Source of the DNA: an uncultured Erythrobacter sp.
GTDB taxonomy: Bacteria > Pseudomonadota > Alphaproteobacteria > Sphingomonadales > Sphingomonadaceae
Direction of reading: 5' to 3'
Assembly: GCA_947500645.1 (NCBI GenBank)
Contig: CANMSD010000002.1
Location: 806,001 to 870,000, forward strand
DNA: 64,000 nucleotides
This document shows positions 39,824 through 51,620 of this stretch, piece after piece (position 1 is the first letter of the stretch; every line of letters begins with the position of its first letter). The position numbers were made by a program, and so were the translations under genes. The notes beneath the pieces are model-generated. The model was not told the DNA's origin, did not search any database, and saw nothing but the letters and a program-made list of their open reading frames with translations.

Positions 39824-40140
39824 TGATGTCTATTAGAGAGCTATCAGAAGAGGCGGTTTGGGAGATCGCAGAAAACGAGCTTGGCCCCGATGAAGATTGG
39901 CCTGTCCTGTTCAAAAAGGAATGGGATGCGAGCGAGAGTGCGGTGTGCCTCAAACAAACCCGCTCGGGTTATGTTCTAGCCGCAAGCTGTGATCGCGACG
40001 ATGCAATCCGCTTTTTCTTTTCCGAAGATCGAGAGGCAATGTCTGCGTTGGCGCAGCGATTCTCCGACGAAATGGAGGCCAGCGGAAATCCTTTGTCGGG
40101 GGCGGTTGATGTAGCCGATGTTACGGACAACATCAGCTGA
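39820..40140 (+). CDS. Small acidic protein of unknown function
   Basis: The protein has 106 aa, acidic, with no signal peptide or membrane helix. The sequence starts [20 protein letters not shown], includes a [16 protein letters not shown] strand pair and an [17 protein letters not shown] helix. It looks like a small alpha/beta fold but matches nothing I know. The GTG start overlaps the liuB stop by 4 nt (GTGA), which argues that it is translated. GC is about 53% over the first 120 bp, below its neighbours. The downstream acyltransferase gene begins 69 nt later. Confidence 0.75.
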   Translation: MMMSIRELSEEAVWEIAENELGPDEDWPVLFKKEWDASESAVCLKQTRSGYVLAASCDRDDAIRFFFSEDREAMSALAQRFSDEMEASGNPLSGAVDVADVTDNIS

Positions 40141-40209
40141 AACCCTCTCGCTTCATCCTTCTCGCTTTCTGTGGCGTAACTGCTAGTCAAATCTGAAGGG
40201 GAGAGAGAA

Positions 40210-40851
40210 TTGACAGAGACCATACCTCATCAGGTCGTGCGCAAGCGATCGTTCCTGTCGCGCGTCGTGCGCCGCATCATCCTGATGATCTACCGCTTCA
40301 AGGGGTGGAAGATCGAAGGCGGTCTTCCCAAGCATATCAAGAAATATGTGATCGCCGGCGCGCCGCACACCTCCAATTGGGATTTCGTATTCTTCGCCGG
40401 CGCAACGCATGTTGAGAAGGTGCAATCCAACTTCATGGGCAAGCACACGCTGTTTCAGGGCTTCATGCGCAATTTCATGCTCGATATGGGCGGCATCCCG
40501 GTCGATCGCACCAAGAGCAACAGCGCGGTCGAACAGGTCGCGGAAGAGTTCGCTGCTCGTGATGAACTCGCGCTGGTGATGGCGGCGGAGGGCACGCGCT
40601 CTTCCGACGGGAAATGGAAGTCGGGCTTTTATCATATCGCGCAGGCCGCAGGCGTGCCGATTGTGCCTGCCTTTGCTGATAACGAGCGCATGGTGATCGG
40701 TTTTGGAGAGCCTCTGATCCCCACCGGCAATTACGGCGAAGACCTGATGAAAATCGCGCAATGGCTGCTCTCCAAAATCCCAGATTATCCGCGCTACAAA
40801 GTGCTCGAAGCGCAGGCGCAGGCGATAATCGAAGGCAAGAACGACGTTTGA
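40210..40851 (+). CDS. 1-acyl-sn-glycerol-3-phosphate acyltransferase-like protein
   Basis: The protein has 213 aa, PlsC superfamily. The catalytic HX4D box is HTSNWD. Further blocks are GGIPVDRTKSN, the EGTRS block (AAEGTRSSDGKWKSGFYHIA) and VPIVPAF. It likely acylates a lysophospholipid or related acceptor at the inner membrane. The start is a TTG with a strong GGGGAGAGAG ribosome site; no ATG fits. It follows the leucine-degradation genes by 69 nt and may or may not share their transcript. Confidence 0.9.
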   Translation: MTETIPHQVVRKRSFLSRVVRRIILMIYRFKGWKIEGGLPKHIKKYVIAGAPHTSNWDFVFFAGATHVEKVQSNFMGKHTLFQGFMRNFMLDMGGIPVDRTKSNSAVEQVAEEFAARDELALVMAAEGTRSSDGKWKSGFYHIAQAAGVPIVPAFADNERMVIGFGEPLIPTGNYGEDLMKIAQWLLSKIPDYPRYKVLEAQAQAIIEGKNDV

Positions 40852-40852
40852 T

Positions 40853-40871
40853 CCGATCGCCGCGAGATCGG
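40853..40871. repeat. Short hairpin after the acyltransferase gene
   Basis: CCGATC (40853-40858) pairs with GATCGG (40866-40871) over a 7-nt loop, starting 2 nt after the stop codon. The following bases GATCGGGTTGTC and, 11 nt later, TTGAGCCGCA also occur in the same order next to the hairpins at 16287-16312. No T-run is present. Confidence 0.55.
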
Positions 40872-41012
40872 GTTGTCGGCCTCATCGCTTGAGCCGCACA
40901 GCGAACGACTAAGCGCAAAACGCACCACGCGTTGCGCAAAATCACTGCCTTAGGTCTTTAATACGCCTTGTTGCTCCCCTACATAGGCGCGAGTTCAGGA
41001 GGGCGGTCAGAC

Positions 41013-41651
41013 ATGCCGTTGACCAAGGAAGCGATTGACAATGAGCGCGAACGGATCGCGCAATTGGTGCTGGATCTGGTGGATCAGCGCGGCACTGAAA
41101 TCACGCATTCCACTCTGGTGAACGAGAGCGGCCTCTCAAAGGCGCGCTTCGATCAGGTCTTTGAAGATGAGGACGATGTTTTCGATGCCGTCGCCGCGCT
41201 CTGGCTGCGTCCGCATATCGACGCGATGGAAGAAGTGCTTCGCTCGGACTTGCCGCCCAACCGAAAGATGTATGAATTCTTCCGCCGCCGCTTCGTGATC
41301 TCCCGCGACCGTCATCGAGCCGATCCGGGCTTCTTCGCGATCATCTGTGAAATGGGCGCGGCGCAGTTCGAGCGCGTGCGGTCCTATGTCGACCTGGCCG
41401 ATCACTACCAGTGCGAGCTGATCGCCGAAGCGCAGGCTGAAGGCTATTTTGCCGGGCTTGAGATCGATGAAGCGCTGTCGCTGATCAACCAGATCGTTTC
41501 GAACTACACTTTGCCAGATTCGCTGATTTATCTTGGCGACAAGCTGACCGAAGAAAAGCTCGCACGGATCATCGATACGATGTTCATTGGGCTATCGGGC
41601 GAGGCGGGTGACGCGGCCAAGGGCCTCAACACGATCCGGGTGGCGTCCTAG
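41013..41651 (+). CDS. TetR-family transcriptional regulator
   Basis: About 212 aa from the ATG at 41013, which has an AGGAGGG ribosome site. The N-terminal helix-turn-helix reads ITHSTLVNESGLSKARFDQVFEDEDDVFDAV, a TetR-type DNA-binding domain. The remaining 150 residues are helical and would bind a ligand. The operator and ligand are unknown; the acyltransferase and leucine genes upstream are possible targets by position. The TAG stop interlocks with the TAG of the convergent M50 gene (41648-41651). Confidence 0.88.
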   Translation: MPLTKEAIDNERERIAQLVLDLVDQRGTEITHSTLVNESGLSKARFDQVFEDEDDVFDAVAALWLRPHIDAMEEVLRSDLPPNRKMYEFFRRRFVISRDRHRADPGFFAIICEMGAAQFERVRSYVDLADHYQCELIAEAQAEGYFAGLEIDEALSLINQIVSNYTLPDSLIYLGDKLTEEKLARIIDTMFIGLSGEAGDAAKGLNTIRVAS

Positions 41652-42436
41652 CGATCCTTCCAATCGCGGAATTGCAATACATTGTCGGGCTTGCGTAGCG
41701 ACTGACGCGGCGGCTTGCGCTGGTCGCGCAGAGCATATTTGAGGCTCGCCCCGATCATCACTGTCGATATCAGTATGATCACCGCTGCCCAGAACCAGTG
41801 CGGCAGGAACAGCGCGGCTTCGATTGCGCCAGTGTCCGACAGCATGGCGTTGCCGCCGATATTCGCCCGTTCGGTGAAGAGATAGTCGAAGTCGCGCAGC
41901 ATGCTCATGGCCGCCAGCAAGCCCAGGAATTGCAAGGCAAAGCGGGCCAGACCATCGGAGGCGCGCCATGCGATAAGGCCAATCAACGCCGCGACCAGAG
42001 GCAGCATCGCCAGGCCCACGCCAGAGCGAACATAGAATGCGGTCGAAACCACGATAGACAGTGCGAGCACCGTCAGCGCCGGACGCCAGTATTTCTTCTG
42101 CGCGCTGGCAATGATGAGCAGCGAACCGACCACACTCGGCGCCAAGGGGCCGCCAGCCGCAATCGCTGCCTGGCTCAACACGCCGGTACCTGCATCAAGC
42201 CTGCTCTCGGCGATACCCGAACCATCGGGGAAGATCATCAGCCGCTCGAAATCATGGCCCAGCAACAATGCCGTCATACCGTGGCCCATCTCGTGAAACC
42301 ATGTGGTGAGGATCGAAAACGGGTAGATCAGGTAATTGCCAAAAGGGAGTGCGGGGAGAAACAGGATGACCACGACGGCCAGCACCAATCGGCCAACTTG
42401 CTCGGCCTGGCTGCCAGGTTCGACCATCGACATCAT
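41648..42436 (-). CDS. M50-like membrane metallopeptidase
   Basis: The protein has 262 aa with several membrane helices. The zinc site HEMGH lies in TTWFHEMGHGMTALLLGHD near residue 50, typical of M50B-like (site-2-protease-related) membrane proteins. No PDZ domain is present. The C-terminal tail is short, basic and cytoplasmic (LKYALRDQRKPPRQSLRKPD). Proteolytic activity and substrates are not shown; many members of this subgroup are annotated only from the motif. The gene ends in a 4-nt interlock with the TetR gene. Confidence 0.85.
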   Translation of the reverse strand: MMSMVEPGSQAEQVGRLVLAVVVILFLPALPFGNYLIYPFSILTTWFHEMGHGMTALLLGHDFERLMIFPDGSGIAESRLDAGTGVLSQAAIAAGGPLAPSVVGSLLIIASAQKKYWRPALTVLALSIVVSTAFYVRSGVGLAMLPLVAALIGLIAWRASDGLARFALQFLGLLAAMSMLRDFDYLFTERANIGGNAMLSDTGAIEAALFLPHWFWAAVIILISTVMIGASLKYALRDQRKPPRQSLRKPDNVLQFRDWKDR

Positions 42437-42513
42437 GTTCGCGAAGGACCTTGTGCGTTTTTCACCTCATCTAAATGGGCGAACTGCGCACGAGTTTCAA
42501 TGTGTTCGCCGTG

Positions 42514-43617
42514 TCAGTAATCGGCTGTAGAGTGCGGGATATCGGCCTCACCCTCCGCGCGCTGTTCGCGCAGGATAGACCAGCTGGCGAGGAATAGGCC
42601 TGCGACCAACGGGCCAAGAACGATCCCGGAAAAGCCCATGATCGCGATTCCGCCGAGCGTCGTCACCAGTATGATCCAGTCCGGAATACCCGTGTCGCGG
42701 CCGACCAGGATCGGGCGCAGGACATTGTCGGCCATGCCGATAATAAGCGCGCCCGAAAACAGCACGAACAGGCCCTGCCAGATGTCGCCGATTGCCAGCA
42801 GATAGATCGCCGCGGGCAGCCACATCAGCGCCGTACCCACCGCCGGGATCAGCGACAGGATCGCCATCACCACGCCGAACAGCAGTGCAGAGGGAATGCC
42901 GGCAATCCAGAATGTCGCTGCGCCGAGCGCGCCTTGCACCAGCCCGACCACGAGTGAACCCTTGATGGTCGCGCGCACAATGCTGAGGAAGCGAGCGGCC
43001 AGGCGATCAGCAATCGGGCGCTCCAGCGGCAGGCTGGAGAGGATAGTCTCGCCCACCCGGTGGCCGTCTCTCAGCAGAAAGTAGGTGACGTAAAGACCGA
43101 TGCCGAACGACAGGAAGAAGCCAAGCGCTCCGCTGCCCACGGCAACCGCCTGCTGGGCGATGATACCCGCGCTCTCGCTGATCAGTTCGCGTAGGCGCGT
43201 CTGCGCCACCGTCAGATCGGTCCAGCCCGAGGATTCGAGTGGGCCGCGCAGGGATACCGGAAGGGCTGAATAGATCGTGTTGAACCAACCGACGATGCTG
43301 ATCTCACCGCGCTGGAAGGCGCCGACCACACTGATCGTCTCTTCAACCACCAGCCCGCCGACGAACATTGCCGGTAACAGCACCACGAATGTGATGATCA
43401 GCAGCGTTATCGCCGCCGCCGGATTGGCTTTCCCGCGAACTTTCACCAGCACCCAGCGATAGAGCGGGCGGAACATGACTGCGGCCAGAGCAGACCAAAG
43501 AAGCGGCTGGAAAAACGGCCAGACAATGATGCCAAGCAGGATCGAAACGCCAATGACCAGTCCCAGAAAGCTGGTCTGCTCAAGCTGTGTCTTATGGTGA
43601 GGCTGGGGCTCGGTCAT
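42514..43617 (-). CDS. AI-2E family transporter (PerM/UPF0118)
   Basis: The protein has 367 aa and about seven to eight membrane helices. The family's C-terminal block is visible: GALIIGMADNVLRPILVGRDTGIPDWIILVTTLGGIAIMGFSGIVLGP. Relatives export small molecules or act as Na+/H+ antiporters; the AI-2 role proven for TqsA cannot be assumed. It lies downstream of gyrB on the same strand, 78 nt away, and may be read through from it. Confidence 0.93.
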   Translation of the reverse strand: MTEPQPHHKTQLEQTSFLGLVIGVSILLGIIVWPFFQPLLWSALAAVMFRPLYRWVLVKVRGKANPAAAITLLIITFVVLLPAMFVGGLVVEETISVVGAFQRGEISIVGWFNTIYSALPVSLRGPLESSGWTDLTVAQTRLRELISESAGIIAQQAVAVGSGALGFFLSFGIGLYVTYFLLRDGHRVGETILSSLPLERPIADRLAARFLSIVRATIKGSLVVGLVQGALGAATFWIAGIPSALLFGVVMAILSLIPAVGTALMWLPAAIYLLAIGDIWQGLFVLFSGALIIGMADNVLRPILVGRDTGIPDWIILVTTLGGIAIMGFSGIVLGPLVAGLFLASWSILREQRAEGEADIPHSTADY

Positions 43618-43695
43618 GAGCCAGTGCTTTCGGCCAAAAAGCCTTACACTTCAAGCTCTGCGATGTTTGGTGCCCCCAAGCGGTTTTCGAGCGCG

Positions 43696-46365
<2,670 letters not shown>

Positions 46366-46481
46366 CTACCGCATTGCGCGTGCAGTACATTGATTTGTGG
46401 AATCTTTTGGCCACGATTTTCGACCTTGACGACCCATTTTGCTTGGGCATGATGTCGCGCTATCAAATTGGGGGCCAATTC

Positions 46482-47162
46482 ATGCTTTATCGTCTCTTTC
46501 GGCTGCCGCCGATCGTCTACTTCATCCTTGCGCCGCTCGTCCTGGCGCTCGGTGTATTCATGTTCGTCTATGAGAATGGGCGCGATGCAGAGCGCCAGGC
46601 GGCGCTCTCTCACGACGCACCAGCGGAAATCGCTCTGACTGCGATCACGTCCGATGAAACCGGAAATGACTTCAATGAGGTTGTGGTTCGCGCTCAGGCC
46701 GACGTCGAAAACATGATCGAGATGGTGAAAACCAAGCGCGGCAGCGAGCGTGGGCGCAAACTTTTTACACCGCTCTTTCCTGCAGATGCCGAGGATTTTT
46801 CGGGAGAGGTGCTCGCCATCATGGAAATCGACGGCATGGTGACCGACCAGCAGCTTGATCAGATGTATGTCGACGATGGCGCAGTTGGCCCGATCCTGTT
46901 GATCAACGGCGTGCTCGAGGGCGGGCATAATGGCGACGCCAATGAAGCGCTGGCCAGCCGGGTGAACCTCGCGAGCGACTATCGCACGATCAAACCGTTC
47001 ATCAATGGTCGGCAGGCCGGATTAGAGCCCAAGGGTATGGGTTCAACCATGCTCATCCTGGGCCTGATTATCGCCGCGATTCTGGGCGGCTTCGGGTTCT
47101 TCCGCAAGCGTAGCCTCGACAAGCGGCGCGAGATGGAAGAGGCCGAATACACGCAGGCCTAG
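46482..47162 (+). CDS. Bitopic membrane protein of unknown function
   Basis: About 226 aa from the ATG at 46482 (GGGG 9 nt upstream); ATGs at 46449 and 46452 are alternatives. One membrane helix at the N-terminus (about 8-28, PIVYFILAPLVLALGVFMFVY) and one near the C-terminus (about 190-208) flank an extracytoplasmic domain of about 160 residues containing NEVVVRAQADVENMIEMVKTKRG and IMEIDGMVTDQQLDQMYVDDG. The C-tail is charged and cytoplasmic. I do not know the family. It is divergent from gyrB. Confidence 0.8.
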   Translation: MLYRLFRLPPIVYFILAPLVLALGVFMFVYENGRDAERQAALSHDAPAEIALTAITSDETGNDFNEVVVRAQADVENMIEMVKTKRGSERGRKLFTPLFPADAEDFSGEVLAIMEIDGMVTDQQLDQMYVDDGAVGPILLINGVLEGGHNGDANEALASRVNLASDYRTIKPFINGRQAGLEPKGMGSTMLILGLIIAAILGGFGFFRKRSLDKRREMEEAEYTQA

Positions 47163-47233
47163 CGGCTCAAGGCGCGCCCCGAAGCCATCGGGTCGCTTGA
47201 CCCCTTTCCGCTCCAACGCCATCGGTGCGAGTC

Positions 47234-48616
47234 ATGCTATCAGTGCTCGACATTTTTCGTATCGGGATCGGCCCATCAAGCTCGCATACCGTCGGGCCGA
47301 TGCGCATCTCCTCGATGTTCATCAAACAATTGAGGCGGTCGAAAAAGCTTGAGCAGGTGGCGCGCCTGCACATCGAATTGCAGGGCTCACTTGCCCTGAC
47401 CGGTGTCGGGCACGGTACCGTCGATGCCGCAACGTTGGGGCTGATCGATTTTGTTCCTGACCAAACCGATCCCGACAAGGCAAAAGCTGCGATTGCGGCT
47501 GTGCGCGATAGCGGTTCGATCGCGCTGGCGGGCCGTCACGAAATCGCCTTCGATATGGGCAGCGATATCGACCTCGCCGGCCATGTCATTCCGGAGCTGC
47601 ACCCCAATGGCATGCGGCTGCGTGCCTATAACGCCGCGAATGCAGTCTTGTCGGACCAGACTCATTATTCCACCGGCGGTGGTTTCGTTGCCAGTGAGAG
47701 GCAGCTCAAAACCCGGCCGAAGAAAGATCAGATCGCAGTCGGGGTGACGGTGCCGCACCCGTTCGGTTCGGCAGCTGAGTTGCTGGAATTGTGCGCGCAA
47801 ACAGGCCTCTCAATCGAGCAATTGGTGCTTGCCAATGAGGACGCGATGCGCCCGCGTGCCAAGACAGAGGCGGGGTTGGACCGGATTGCCGAGGCGATGG
47901 ATCAATGCATTGATCGCGGCCTTTCGCAAACCGGGGAACTGCCCGGCGGCCTCAAGGTAAGGCGGCGTGCGCCGGAGCTGTGGCAAGGGCTGCAGGCGTC
48001 TCCACTATCGAACGAGCGCGAGCAATTGTTCGACTGGCTCAATTGCTTTGCCATGGCCGTGAACGAGGAAAATGCTGCCGGTGGACGCGTGGTCACCGCA
48101 CCGACGAACGGCGCGGCGGGCATCATTCCGGCGGTCATGCGCCATTATTGCAAGGATGCCGATGAGCGCGATTGCAAGCTCGCGCGGCGCAGCATGTTAC
48201 TGACCTCTGGCGCGATTGGCCTTCTCTACAAACAGCGCGCCTCGATCTCGGGTGCTGAGATGGGCTGTCAGGGCGAGGTTGGCGTCGCCTGCTCGATGGC
48301 GGCTGGTGGTCTGGCGGCGCTGTGGCGTGGCACTCCAACCCAGGTCGCTAGCGCGGCGGAAATCGGGATGGAACACAATCTCGGCCTCACCTGCGATCCG
48401 GTGGGTGGCCTAGTCCAAGTGCCTTGCATTGAGCGCAATGCGATTGGCGCGGTCAAAGCGGTCAACGCAGCGCGACTGGCCCTGCACCGCGACGAGGCAA
48501 CCATGGTTTCGCTCGATCAGGTGATCGAGACGATGCGACAAACCGGCCTCGATATGTCGACCAAATACAAGGAAACGAGCCAAGGCGGTCTCGCCGTCAA
48601 CGTTGTGGCGTGCTGA
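47234..48616 (+). CDS. sdaA: L-serine ammonia-lyase (serine dehydratase), iron-sulfur type
   Basis: About 460 aa from the ATG at 47234, giving the canonical start MLSVLDIFRIGIGPSSSHTVGPM. The N-terminal beta domain and the C-terminal alpha domain are fused, as in E. coli SdaA. Alpha-domain motifs are APTNGAAGIIPAV, GAEMGCQGEVGVACSMAAGGL and GLTCDPVGGLVQVPCIERNA; the cysteines here include the [4Fe-4S] ligands. The enzyme turns L-serine into pyruvate and ammonia. No strong ribosome site is visible before the ATG. Confidence 0.95.
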   Translation: MLSVLDIFRIGIGPSSSHTVGPMRISSMFIKQLRRSKKLEQVARLHIELQGSLALTGVGHGTVDAATLGLIDFVPDQTDPDKAKAAIAAVRDSGSIALAGRHEIAFDMGSDIDLAGHVIPELHPNGMRLRAYNAANAVLSDQTHYSTGGGFVASERQLKTRPKKDQIAVGVTVPHPFGSAAELLELCAQTGLSIEQLVLANEDAMRPRAKTEAGLDRIAEAMDQCIDRGLSQTGELPGGLKVRRRAPELWQGLQASPLSNEREQLFDWLNCFAMAVNEENAAGGRVVTAPTNGAAGIIPAVMRHYCKDADERDCKLARRSMLLTSGAIGLLYKQRASISGAEMGCQGEVGVACSMAAGGLAALWRGTPTQVASAAEIGMEHNLGLTCDPVGGLVQVPCIERNAIGAVKAVNAARLALHRDEATMVSLDQVIETMRQTGLDMSTKYKETSQGGLAVNVVAC

Positions 48617-48629
48617 GGCGCGGATTCGC

Positions 48630-49436
48630 CTATCGCGGAGTCGCAAAAGCAAGCCTGAAATGCACCGCGCCGCGCCAGATCTGGGAATGAAGCAGGCCGG
48701 GTAGGGCTTCGCGCACTTCGTCGCTGAACTGACTGGCGTAGCAGCCAATCGCAGCGCGGGCAGCCTCCAGATCGACATCGCGATAGCGCAGTCGATCGGT
48801 AACGAGATCGGGGTCGGTGGTCGCCCATGCTTCAAACTCCGGCAATTCGGGGCGCGATCCGCTAGGCAGGGCCCAATAGAGCAGGTCCGGGCGGTCATCT
48901 TCCATGCCCTGCACCACCTGCGTCACCAACGAGCTGACCATGCGATGGTCGGCATGACCATATCCGCCATCAGGACCCCAGGTCATGACCACGCGTGGTT
49001 TTTCCTGAGCGATAACTTCGTCGATCTTGGCGATCGCCTGGCGCGCACGGCTGCCCTCGGCGCGAGGCGTTTCGCCAAGCTTGCCGTCGTCGAGCCGCCA
49101 GAAAGTCGGTTCGGGCAGACCCATTGCGAACGAAGCGCAGCGCGCCTCGTCCTCGCGCAGTTTTGCCAGCTCTTCACCCGGTTCCAACCCGCTCGATCCA
49201 GGGCCGGCATTGCCGCTGGTCGCAAACACCAGCGTGACCTTCGCGCCGTCACTGGCTGCGCGGGCGAGGATCGGCGAAAGCGTGATCTCGTCATCGGGAT
49301 GGGCGAGAATGACCATGATCGCGGGTAGCTCTCGCGGCTCGGGGCGGTCTTTCTGGGTTATCTGCTGCGCGGCGGCTTGCGTACCGCCGATGCAGAGCGC
49401 GGCTGCGGCGCACGCTATCAGGAATGTCTTGGTCAT
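48630..49436 (-). CDS. Secreted PIG-L family deacetylase
   Basis: The protein has 268 aa with a signal peptide (MTKTFLIACAAAALCIGGTQAAA). The LmbE/PIG-L zinc motif is ILAHPDDEITLSPIL, with the third ligand in GYGHADHRMVS. These enzymes remove acetyl groups from N-acetylglucosamine-type substrates; the export signal points to a periplasmic or outer-membrane substrate. A textbook ribosome site (AGGAGGGTGA) precedes the ATG. It converges with sdaA, the stops being 14 nt apart without a terminator. Confidence 0.9.
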   Translation of the reverse strand: MTKTFLIACAAAALCIGGTQAAAQQITQKDRPEPRELPAIMVILAHPDDEITLSPILARAASDGAKVTLVFATSGNAGPGSSGLEPGEELAKLREDEARCASFAMGLPEPTFWRLDDGKLGETPRAEGSRARQAIAKIDEVIAQEKPRVVMTWGPDGGYGHADHRMVSSLVTQVVQGMEDDRPDLLYWALPSGSRPELPEFEAWATTDPDLVTDRLRYRDVDLEAARAAIGCYASQFSDEVREALPGLLHSQIWRGAVHFRLAFATPR

Positions 49437-49553
49437 AGTTTCACCCTCCTTGATCGCCCCGCCCGACTATCGGTTCGGAAGGGATTGCGCATGATTTGAC
49501 ACGCAAAAGGTTAAGCGATTGCTGGCAATGCGCTTCATCCTTAGGGTTGCCTC

Positions 49554-51107
49554 ATGCACTCAAACGACATTTTGCCGAAGCTCGCTGAACCCTATGGCTC
49601 GTTTTGCGACATATTGCGCGATTGGGCGCAGATTCAGCCCGACGCTTTGGCGCTGCGCGACGATCACTGCGAGGTCACTTGGGGCGAGTTGGCTGACCGG
49701 GTGGAGCGGATTGCCGCGCGATTGGTCGCGACGGGGGTGGAGCGCGGGCAGTCGGTTGCAATCCTGGGTTATTCGAGCGTGCAATATGCGTTGGTCTTTC
49801 TCGCCGCAGTGCGCGCAGGCGGGGTGGCTGCACCGCTTACGACCAGCGCGTCGCCCGAACAGCTTGCAGGTATGGCGGTGGATTCGGGCGCGAAGCACCT
49901 GTTTATCGATGCGGCGAAATCGGCCGAGCTGGGCGCTGACTTCATGCCTGAGCTAGAGCACGTCGCGCTGGAAGAGATTGACGGCTGGATGGCCGCTGAA
50001 GGAAGCACGGCGCCCGAGTTCACCCCCGATCCCAAAGACTCGTTCAACATTATCTATTCCAGCGGCACGACCGGTATCCCCAAGGGGATCGTTCATTCGC
50101 ACCAGATGCGCTGGCGGCAATTCGCGACAACTGCCGCTTCCTATCTCGAGGCTGGATTGCCTGTGCGCTCGCTGGCCAGCACGCCGCTCTATTCCAACAC
50201 CACCATGGTCGCATTTCTGCCGGTTCTGCTGGCGGGCGGCACCGTGCGCGTGATGGGCAAGTTCGATTGCGGCCAGTGGCTCAGTCACGCTCGGGCCGAC
50301 CGCACGACCATCACCATGCTGGTGCCGGTGCAATATCAGCGGTTGATGGATTTCGATGGGTTCGACGATTTCGATCTGTCATCGCTCGCGCTCAAATACT
50401 GCACCTCCGCTCCGTTTTCCGCCGAGCTGAAGCGCGAAGTGCTGGACCGGATGCCTGGGGGCTTGATCGAAATCTATTCGATGACCGAGGGCGGGGTTGT
50501 ATGCCTGCTCGCGGCGCATGAATTCCCGGACAAGCTCCACACCGTTGGCAGACCAGCGCCAGGCAGCGAGCTGAAAGTACTCGACGACAACGACCAGCCG
50601 GTTGCGGTGGGTGAGCCGGGGAATTTGATCGGTCGCTCCCAGACCATGATGGCGGGCTACAAGAACCGCCTTGACAAGACCGCAGAGGCGCAATGGGTCG
50701 ATCCCGAAACAGGCGAAGCCTGGATGCGCATGGGCGATATTGGCCGGGTCGATGCGGATGGCTTTGTCGAGCTGGTTGGCCGAGCGAAGGACATGATCAT
50801 TTCCGGCGGGTTCAACATATATCCGAGCGACCTTGAGGCTGCGTTGGAAGTTGAGCCGGACGTGGTCGAAGCGGCGGTGGTTGGTATAGCGTCGAAGCAA
50901 TGGGGCGAAACGCCGATTGGTTTCGCAGTGCTATCCGAGGGTGCGCGCTCGCCCGAGGAGATTTGCGGGGCGGTGAACGCGAGGCTCGGAAAGACCCAGC
51001 GCCTCTCCGCTCTCCACGCGATCGATGAAATGCCGCGCAGCCATATCGGCAAACTGCTCAAGACCGAGCTGCGTGAGCGGGCAGAGCGTTTGGCCTCAGC
51101 AGATTAG
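49554..51107 (+). CDS. AMP-dependent synthetase/ligase (acyl-CoA ligase type)
   Basis: The protein has 517 aa. The P-loop is NIIYSSGTTGIPKGI; further motifs are EIYSMTEGG, MRMGDIGRVDADGFVELVGRAKDMIISGGFNIYPSDLE, and the catalytic lysine in RSHIGKLLKTELRE. This profile fits fatty-acyl or aryl-CoA ligases. No linked genes indicate the substrate. It differs clearly from the ligase at 27581-29287. AGGG lies about 9 nt before the ATG. The gene is followed by the largest gene-poor stretch in the window. Confidence 0.92.
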   Translation: MHSNDILPKLAEPYGSFCDILRDWAQIQPDALALRDDHCEVTWGELADRVERIAARLVATGVERGQSVAILGYSSVQYALVFLAAVRAGGVAAPLTTSASPEQLAGMAVDSGAKHLFIDAAKSAELGADFMPELEHVALEEIDGWMAAEGSTAPEFTPDPKDSFNIIYSSGTTGIPKGIVHSHQMRWRQFATTAASYLEAGLPVRSLASTPLYSNTTMVAFLPVLLAGGTVRVMGKFDCGQWLSHARADRTTITMLVPVQYQRLMDFDGFDDFDLSSLALKYCTSAPFSAELKREVLDRMPGGLIEIYSMTEGGVVCLLAAHEFPDKLHTVGRPAPGSELKVLDDNDQPVAVGEPGNLIGRSQTMMAGYKNRLDKTAEAQWVDPETGEAWMRMGDIGRVDADGFVELVGRAKDMIISGGFNIYPSDLEAALEVEPDVVEAAVVGIASKQWGETPIGFAVLSEGARSPEEICGAVNARLGKTQRLSALHAIDEMPRSHIGKLLKTELRERAERLASAD

Positions 51108-51471
51108 GCCGAGGCCGCCTTCTTCGAATTTGGGAAATTAGCGCGGCCACCGACCAGCAGGGGGGTCAGGAGGATTGGGCGGTGACCGCACTGTTTGCGA
51201 CCCGAGCCGGGGGGAATGCTCGGGCATGCATAGGTGAGTTCGCGGGCGTCCAGCATCCGGTTACAGGGCCTTCGAAAATTCCCGAAAAAGTCTTGGAGGC
51301 TTTCTGCAGGTGGAGGCGCGGGCGTCATTCGGCGTCTCAAAAGAGAGAGGGACTGGGACTGCCAAAATGTCTGGTTGGAGACTGGTTGAAGCGCCGCGCC
51401 TCCTGCAGGGTGAGGAATGCCAAATGGGGTACGGCACGCCTCGAGAGTTTGATTGGCTGGAAGGCCTGTTT
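51108..51471. other. Gene-free stretch between the ligase gene and the 27-codon ORF
   Basis: I see no credible gene here. Open frames of 78-97 codons exist on both strands but lack ribosome sites and family features. CCCGAGC (51201-51207) and GCTCGGG (51218-51224) form a 7-bp inverted repeat with a 10-nt loop. Part of the stretch could be the 3' region of the ligase transcript. Confidence 0.6.
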
Positions 51472-51555
51472 TTAGAATAGGATTGCTTGGAACGAGGCGC
51501 CGCTAACGAAGACGGCAATGCTCAGGGCGAGAAGTTTTTCGGTGACGATACGCAT
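51472..51555 (-). CDS. Possible 27-residue hydrophobic small protein
   Basis: ATG at 51555, TAA at 51472-51474. The product starts MRIVTEKLLALSIAVFVSGA and continues SFQAILF: a short charged N-terminus and one hydrophobic segment of about 18 residues. A strong ribosome site (AAAGGA, GGA 7 nt before the ATG) precedes it. The region upstream is AT-rich, holds a GTAACT-A-AGTTAC palindrome (51608-51620) and TTATAT (-10-like) before the gene. It reads like a small membrane or secreted peptide rather than noise, but I know of no function. Confidence 0.55.
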   Translation of the reverse strand: MRIVTEKLLALSIAVFVSGASFQAILF

Positions 51556-51607
51556 TTTCTTATCCTTTGTTTCTGTTCTTGGCGTCGAATATAAGTTCGC
51601 ATAACTT

Positions 51608-51620
51608 GTAACTAAGTTAC
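51608..51620. promoter_or_regulatory. Palindromic operator-like site upstream of the small ORF
   Basis: GTAACT-A-AGTTAC is a perfect 6-bp inverted repeat with one central base, in an AT-rich stretch 53 nt upstream of the leftward ATG at 51555. Extra GTTAC half-sites lie nearby. The size and symmetry suit a regulator dimer; no regulator is known. Confidence 0.4.

Noticed and set aside
51182..51475. 97-codon rightward frame after the acyl-CoA ligase
   Set aside because: Starts without a ribosome site, has a random-looking composition and is opposed by equally long frames.
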